Assembly: GCA_019695335.1 (NCBI GenBank)
Contig: JAIBAF010000024.1
Span: 1 to 47,027 of the forward strand
Source of the DNA: a bacterium
GTDB taxonomy: Bacteria; CLD3; SB21
Direction: 5' to 3'
DNA: 47,027 nucleotides
Shown here: one piece after another, positions 43,351 to 47,027 of the stretch
Layout: each line of letters starts with the position of its first letter
Numbering within the stretch: the first letter of the stretch is position 1
Made by a program: the position numbers and the translations under genes
Notes under the pieces: generated by a model
What the model saw: the letters and a program-made list of their open reading frames with translations, nothing else
Databases searched by the model: none
Told to the model about the DNA's origin: nothing

Positions 43351-44256
43351 TTACTTTATATAGCTCACGATTTCTTTGTTAACGACCGGTGTTCCTGACG
43401 AATAATCATAGAAACCTTTTCCGGATTTTTTACCGTAGAAGCCGGCCATAAACATCTTCCGCAATAATGGCGGACAAGAGTACATCGGTTCGCCGTATTC
43501 TTTGAACATAATTTCTGCGATGCGGTACGTCGTATCAATACCTACAAAATCCAATAACGTCAAAGGTCCCATCGGGTATCCGCAGCCCAGCATCATACCT
43601 TTATCGATATCTTCAATAGAAGCTGTTCCGTTTTGAACCGCACGAATCGCTCCCAAAAGGTATGGAACCAACAGAAAATTAACTACAAATCCTGAGTTAT
43701 CTTTAGCGCCAATAGGCGTTTTACCCAGAGCTTTTCCAAGTTCAAATGCAGTGTTGAAAGTTTCTTCCGATGTGCGCACGCCTTTGACAATTTCCACTAA
43801 TTTCATCACCGGTACGGGGTTAAAGAAATGCATGCCGCAGAAACGGTCCGGACGTTGAGTCGTCGCCGCCATTTCCGTAATCGTCAGACTGGATGTATTC
43901 GATGCAAAAATGGTATGGGAAGGACAAATTTTGTCCAGATAAGAATACATTTCGCCTTTGATCTTAATATCTTCCGTTACGGCTTCGATAATAACGTCAC
44001 AATTTTTGAGATCATCGAGGCTGGTTGAGCCACTTAGATTGGCTATCGTTTTATCTTTCTCTTCGGCCGTGATTTTTCCTTTAGCCGCGTTACGTTCAAG
44101 CTGCTTTTTGATATTGCCGATCCCTTTGTCGATCAGTTCCTGATTGATTTCGCGCGCAATCGTTTTAAAGCCTGACGCGGCAGCGACCTGTGCAATACCC
44201 GATCCCATCAGCCCGCATCCCAAGACGCCTATGGTTTTGATGTTTTTTACATCCAT
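43351..44256 (-). CDS. 3-hydroxyacyl-CoA (3-hydroxybutyryl-CoA) dehydrogenase, copy 2
   Basis: 301 residues with an AAGGAG site 8 bases before the ATG. The NAD-binding strand is IGVLGCGLMGSGIAQVAA. Family signatures follow: FASNTSSLTITEMA, GMHFFNPVPVMKLVEIV and GYPMGPLTLLDFVGIDT. In this copy the His-containing FFNPVH of copy 1 reads FFNPVPV, so the catalytic His must be taken from GMHFFNP. It is similar to, but clearly diverged from, the protein at 20010, suggesting different chain-length or cofactor use. It is the last gene of the minus-strand run from 46209. Confidence 0.88.
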   Translation of the reverse strand: MDVKNIKTIGVLGCGLMGSGIAQVAAASGFKTIAREINQELIDKGIGNIKKQLERNAAKGKITAEEKDKTIANLSGSTSLDDLKNCDVIIEAVTEDIKIKGEMYSYLDKICPSHTIFASNTSSLTITEMAATTQRPDRFCGMHFFNPVPVMKLVEIVKGVRTSEETFNTAFELGKALGKTPIGAKDNSGFVVNFLLVPYLLGAIRAVQNGTASIEDIDKGMMLGCGYPMGPLTLLDFVGIDTTYRIAEIMFKEYGEPMYSCPPLLRKMFMAGFYGKKSGKGFYDYSSGTPVVNKEIVSYIK

Positions 44257-44306
44257 GTGATTGATCTCCTTGGATTGATGTGTAATTATTTAAATGATAA
44301 AAACGA

Positions 44307-44831
44307 TTATTGTCCGGAAATAATAACGCGCGTCTGGATGACCCAGGCATCCAGGTATCCCACCGATTTTGCAAATTCTTTGATTTCGTCCGCAGCGGTT
44401 TTGTCGGTAAAATTGCCGATCCGAACTTTATAATATGGCTGTTCAAAATCAAGATAAACTTCTTCTGTAAATTTTTTTATCGCTTCGTCACGTTGAGCAA
44501 TGGCTTCGTAATAATCTTTGGTAGTAAATATTTGGATCCGATAGCCCATGGCGGACGATTCTTTATGATCATTTCCAAAATTCGGCTGGCTCATTTCCGA
44601 ATAGGGTTGGATACTCAAATCTTTTTGTTTAGGTTTGATCCTCCAACGATCGTCGAGTGAATAGGGATTGAAACTTTCATCTTGTTTTTTTTCTCCGCTT
44701 TCCTGCTTGTCTTTTACTATTTGATCATTCTTAACAGGTACGACCTGCTTTTGCTGAATTTTGCTGCTACCAGAGCAGGACAATACTAAAATCGAAACAA
44801 CGCAAACTAATGTCATATTGAAATATTTCAT
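44307..44831 (-). CDS. SPOR-domain lipoprotein
   Basis: 174 residues. The signal peptide MKYFNMTLVCVVSILVLSC has lipid-attachment Cys19. A charged linker (about 25-90) leads to a SPOR domain at about 95-170: GYRIQIFTTKDYYEAIAQRDEAIKKF, then YYKVRIGNFTDKTAADEI. SPOR domains bind denuded peptidoglycan glycans, often at the septum. The lipoprotein anchor suggests an outer-membrane location facing the wall. The ATG overlaps the stop of the HAD gene upstream (ATGA). Confidence 0.88.
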   Translation of the reverse strand: MKYFNMTLVCVVSILVLSCSGSSKIQQKQVVPVKNDQIVKDKQESGEKKQDESFNPYSLDDRWRIKPKQKDLSIQPYSEMSQPNFGNDHKESSAMGYRIQIFTTKDYYEAIAQRDEAIKKFTEEVYLDFEQPYYKVRIGNFTDKTAADEIKEFAKSVGYLDAWVIQTRVIISGQ

Positions 44832-45484
44832 GCTTCAATCCGGAGTACGGTTAATAACTCACTTAAACTTTTAATAACTTCGTTCACACCGTTTTGCAAT
44901 AATGTTTGGGCATCGGTCGTACCGCTTGTAACGCCGATCATCCTCAATCCGGCATTGCGAGCGGCCAAAACGTCAATAACGCTGTCACCGACATACAACG
45001 TATCGCCGACCGATCCTCCCATTCGATCAATCGCTTTAATGATACCCTCCGGATCAGGTTTAAGATTTTTAACATCTTCATAACCGATGATGACATCAAA
45101 CAAATCGTCCAATTGATTTTGCTGTAAAGTATCTTCGATCGTTGAACGGCGTTTAGTCGACACGATGCCAAGCGTATAGAAATTTTCATGTAAAATTTCA
45201 AGAATTTCTTCAACACCGGCAAGCATAAAAGTATTTTTAACCATCGTTCCGGTATCGGCATGATCCATGAAAAGCTGTTTACATTTTTGAATTACAGCCT
45301 GATCCTCAATGAACTGTCCAAAAGTATCTTCAAGAGAATGGCCAATCATCTTTCGTATAGCCGAAGGTTCTGCCGCTTTTGCTCCAACTTCCTTTAGTGC
45401 GTAATTGACGCAACGGATGATGCCTTCAGATGAATCGGCGAGCGTGTAATCAAAATCAAATAAAATTTGATGGATACCGTTCAT
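44828..45484 (-). CDS. HAD hydrolase, phosphoglycolate-phosphatase-like
   Basis: 218 residues, HAD subfamily IA. Motif I is LFDFDYTLADS (DxDxT), with a helical cap including VNYALKEVGAKAAEPSAIRKMIGHSLEDTF. Motif II is LGIVSTKRR, the motif III lysine is in DVKNLKPDPEGI, and motif IV is YVGDSVIDVLAARNAG. This layout is typical of Gph/PpaX-type phosphatases. The substrate may be 2-phosphoglycolate or pyrophosphate, but the sequence does not decide. It overlaps genes on both sides by ATGA. Confidence 0.87.
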   Translation of the reverse strand: MNGIHQILFDFDYTLADSSEGIIRCVNYALKEVGAKAAEPSAIRKMIGHSLEDTFGQFIEDQAVIQKCKQLFMDHADTGTMVKNTFMLAGVEEILEILHENFYTLGIVSTKRRSTIEDTLQQNQLDDLFDVIIGYEDVKNLKPDPEGIIKAIDRMGGSVGDTLYVGDSVIDVLAARNAGLRMIGVTSGTTDAQTLLQNGVNEVIKSLSELLTVLRIEA

Positions 45485-46209
45485 CGTTTGGCTTTTTTAA
45501 TCAACAAGTCCAATTCCGACAAAGTCGTCAATGTATAATCCGGTGAGATAGCTGATTTTTTTAATTTCGTGTTGTCCCGATTAATCCAGGCCGTCTTGAG
45601 GCCTACAGAGCCTGCGCCAACAACGTCTTTTTCGGGTTGATCGCCGACATATATAATATTGTTAGGTTTGAGATGTAAGTGATTAATTGCGGATTCGAAC
45701 ATGATCGAATGTGGCTTGCGCCAGCCGAAATCGGACGAAAAAAAAGCGAATTCAAAGTAATGCTTGATATTAAGCCGCTCAAGAACTTCCATGGAAAGAA
45801 TTCCCGGCATGTGGGTATTGGAAATCACAGCAAGGCGAATTTCATGTTCTTTTAAAAATTGCAGTGTAGGCATCGCATCGTGAAAAAGCATCTGGGCATT
45901 GATCAACGGTTGAAAAAAATTGCGGACCATCAACGGTAAATTCAGATCCTTGGGAATACGATAAAATTCAGTCATCGCATTAAAAATGGAAGCGATTGAA
46001 ATTTCCAAATTGGTTTTTTCAGCAATTTTTTTTTGCGGTTCATACAGACGGTAAAAAAGATCGCCCCAATCGTTTAGATTGATCCCAAGTTCCCGCTTTT
46101 TGAAAATACTGAGGTGATTTAAAAATCCTGCTTTCTCAAGCTTGGGCAAGTCGAGATTGTCCTGACGCAATAAAGTATTGCCGAGATCAAAAAGAATGGC
46201 TTGAATCAT
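45481..46209 (-). CDS. HAD-family hydrolase with DxG variant of motif I
   Basis: 242 residues. Motif I reads ILFDLGNTLL, so the first Asp is kept while the second, the general acid/base of phosphatases, is Gly; this variant is common in some HAD groups. Motif II is LAVISNTHMPG, the motif III lysine is in WRKPHSIMF and motif IV is YVGDQPEKDVVGAGSVG. The cap region is helical. The substrate is unknown. It is the first gene of the minus-strand run and overlaps the next HAD gene by ATGA. Confidence 0.83.
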   Translation of the reverse strand: MIQAILFDLGNTLLRQDNLDLPKLEKAGFLNHLSIFKKRELGINLNDWGDLFYRLYEPQKKIAEKTNLEISIASIFNAMTEFYRIPKDLNLPLMVRNFFQPLINAQMLFHDAMPTLQFLKEHEIRLAVISNTHMPGILSMEVLERLNIKHYFEFAFFSSDFGWRKPHSIMFESAINHLHLKPNNIIYVGDQPEKDVVGAGSVGLKTAWINRDNTKLKKSAISPDYTLTTLSELDLLIKKAKR

Positions 46210-46252
46210 GGTTGGGATAAAAATGAATCTGTCGATTGAAAAAACCCGAACG

Positions 46253-46281
46253 AATGTATTTAATCTCTAATCGAAATGCAA
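46253..46281 (-). promoter_or_regulatory. Candidate promoter of the HAD-SPOR-dehydrogenase run
   Basis: On the minus strand, TTGCAT (46281-46276) and TACATT (46258-46253) are 17 bases apart, about 45 bases before the ATG at 46209. Confidence 0.35.
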
Positions 46282-46463
46282 TTGAAAAGAAGCTATAAAG
46301 GGCCTCGAAAAGCAAGAAATGCTTTAAAGTTCATTGTGTTCAAAAATACAACACTTTTATAATTCAGCCTTTATTGTTTTTGCTAAAATAAGTTGTAAGT
46401 TGTTGAAAAATTTTACAAAAACATGACAAATATCATAGTTTTATTATGACGTAAATATTACAA

Positions 46464-46491
46464 TTGAAGTGTGAAAGATTTAACATATAAC
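46464..46491 (+). promoter_or_regulatory. Candidate promoter of the multiheme lipoprotein gene
   Basis: TTGAAG (46464-46469) and TATAAC (46486-46491), spacer 16 bases, about 50 bases before the ATG at 46541. The rest of the 331-base divergent gap is AT-rich and shows no other structure. Confidence 0.35.
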
Positions 46492-46540
46492 TAAATATCC
46501 TTTTTAAGAGCTGTTCTAATTTATGACTGCGGAGGTTGAT

Positions 46541-47027
46541 ATGAAAAATGTATTTCGATTAGCAGCGATGATGTTACCGATAGCTATCATTGCGCTACTT
46601 TTTGTAAGCAGCTGCGAGGGACCAAGAGGACCGGCGGGTGCGGACGGCCAAAATGGCCAAAATGGCCAAAACGGCGTCGATGCGAATGAAACGTGTAAAC
46701 AATGCCATAATCCTTTGCTTGTTGACAAAATTCAAGCTGAATATGAATTTTCGAAACACTCTTGGGGAGAAGCTGCATTTGAAGAAGCCGGCAATACAAG
46801 TTGTACGCCGTGCCATGCTGATCGCGGTTTCAAATATGTTGTTGAACACAATGTGCCAGCGACGTTTACGTTGAATGCGACGACACAAAAGTATTCCAAT
46901 GATTATGCAACGGTTCCGGGTGAATCGCTTGGATTAATCGATTGCGCTACTTGCCATAGTTCATTACACACAGAATACACACTGGACGACATTGTTTTCA
47001 CGAACACTGCTGCCGTTCCTATGACGA
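46541..47027 (+). CDS. Multiheme c-type lipoprotein with collagen-like linker (3' end beyond window)
   Basis: An open frame of 162 codons running off the window, with a strong GGAGG site (46531-46535) 5 bases before the ATG. The signal peptide MKNVFRLAAMMLPIAIIALL ends in a lipobox FVSSC (Cys25). Then comes a short Gly-X-Y stretch, GPRGPAGADGQNGQNGQNG, of collagen type. Three heme-binding motifs follow: CKQCH (52-56), CTPCH (88-92) and CATCH (135-139). Further hemes may lie downstream. The protein should be a membrane-anchored periplasmic or surface electron carrier. No known multiheme family could be assigned from this part. Confidence 0.82.
   Translation, partial: MKNVFRLAAMMLPIAIIALLFVSSCEGPRGPAGADGQNGQNGQNGVDANETCKQCHNPLLVDKIQAEYEFSKHSWGEAAFEEAGNTSCTPCHADRGFKYVVEHNVPATFTLNATTQKYSNDYATVPGESLGLIDCATCHSSLHTEYTLDDIVFTNTAAVPMT

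Noticed and set aside
46516-46888. Several minus-strand frames with FWPFWPFWP-like repeats
   Set aside because: Antisense reading of the 9-base repeat and heme motifs of the real plus-strand lipoprotein gene.

Overview
The window looks like a piece of chromosome from a Gram-negative bacterium of moderate-to-low GC content, most plausibly from the FCB superphylum or a neighbouring lineage (Ignavibacteria, Calditrichota or KSB1-like). The basis is many lipoproteins with clear lipoboxes, an outer-membrane beta-barrel porin, SPOR, SpoIID/LytB and MurJ envelope genes, a DUF4292-type lipoprotein and KTSC and DUF309 proteins. Several genes have strong AAGGAG Shine-Dalgarno sites and sigma70-like promoters (for example TTGACT-N17-TATATT). 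That argues against a typical Bacteroidota member, but the assignment is inference only. No rRNA, tRNA, CRISPR array or insertion sequence was recognised.

Layout. 1-3756: a truncated secreted-protein gene, then a run of HIRAN-domain protein, glutaminase and metallo-beta-lactamase/beta-CASP hydrolase. 3773-8204: a PduL-like protein that has lost most of its metal ligands, RluD, a DinB-like protein and a 662-residue helical protein with an internal duplication. 8201-10573: a membrane serine phosphatase carrying an RsbW-like ATPase domain. 10666-15333: a compact minus-strand operon of seven genes (IsdG-like heme monooxygenase, three tiny proteins, porin, imelysin lipoprotein, di-heme lipoprotein), read here as an iron/heme acquisition system. 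Its upstream region (15334-15790) holds three perfect and one degenerate Fur-like palindromes, alternating with a second family of inverted repeats.

15791-25035: the C-terminal half of a split carbamoyl-phosphate synthase, an SDR oxidoreductase, a DnaQ-GIY-YIG nuclease fusion, a 3-hydroxyacyl-CoA dehydrogenase, an M28 peptidase and a transketolase-family enzyme. 25136-27423: a PA0069-type radical SAM protein, a REP-like intergenic block, endonuclease III and a KTSC protein. 27491-31105: a packed TPR lipoprotein, DUF4292 lipoprotein, glycosyltransferase and SmpB run. 31256-35863: CBS and DUF309 genes converge on a PAS histidine kinase that is followed, on the same strand upstream, by PriA.

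36017-41856: a housekeeping run of ychF, aroB, a LON-domain gene, murJ and an NtrC-type sigma54 activator. 42041-46209: a SpoIID/LytB lipoprotein that meets, at a bidirectional terminator, a minus-strand run of two HAD phosphatases, a SPOR lipoprotein and a second 3-hydroxyacyl-CoA dehydrogenase. The window ends inside a multiheme c-type lipoprotein with a collagen-like linker.

The strongest candidate for something undescribed is the iron operon together with its composite, helically phased operator array. Next are the eroded PduL-fold protein with an added C-terminal module, the duplicated 662-residue helical protein and the collagen-linked multiheme lipoprotein. Functions are assigned by reading motifs; no database search was run.
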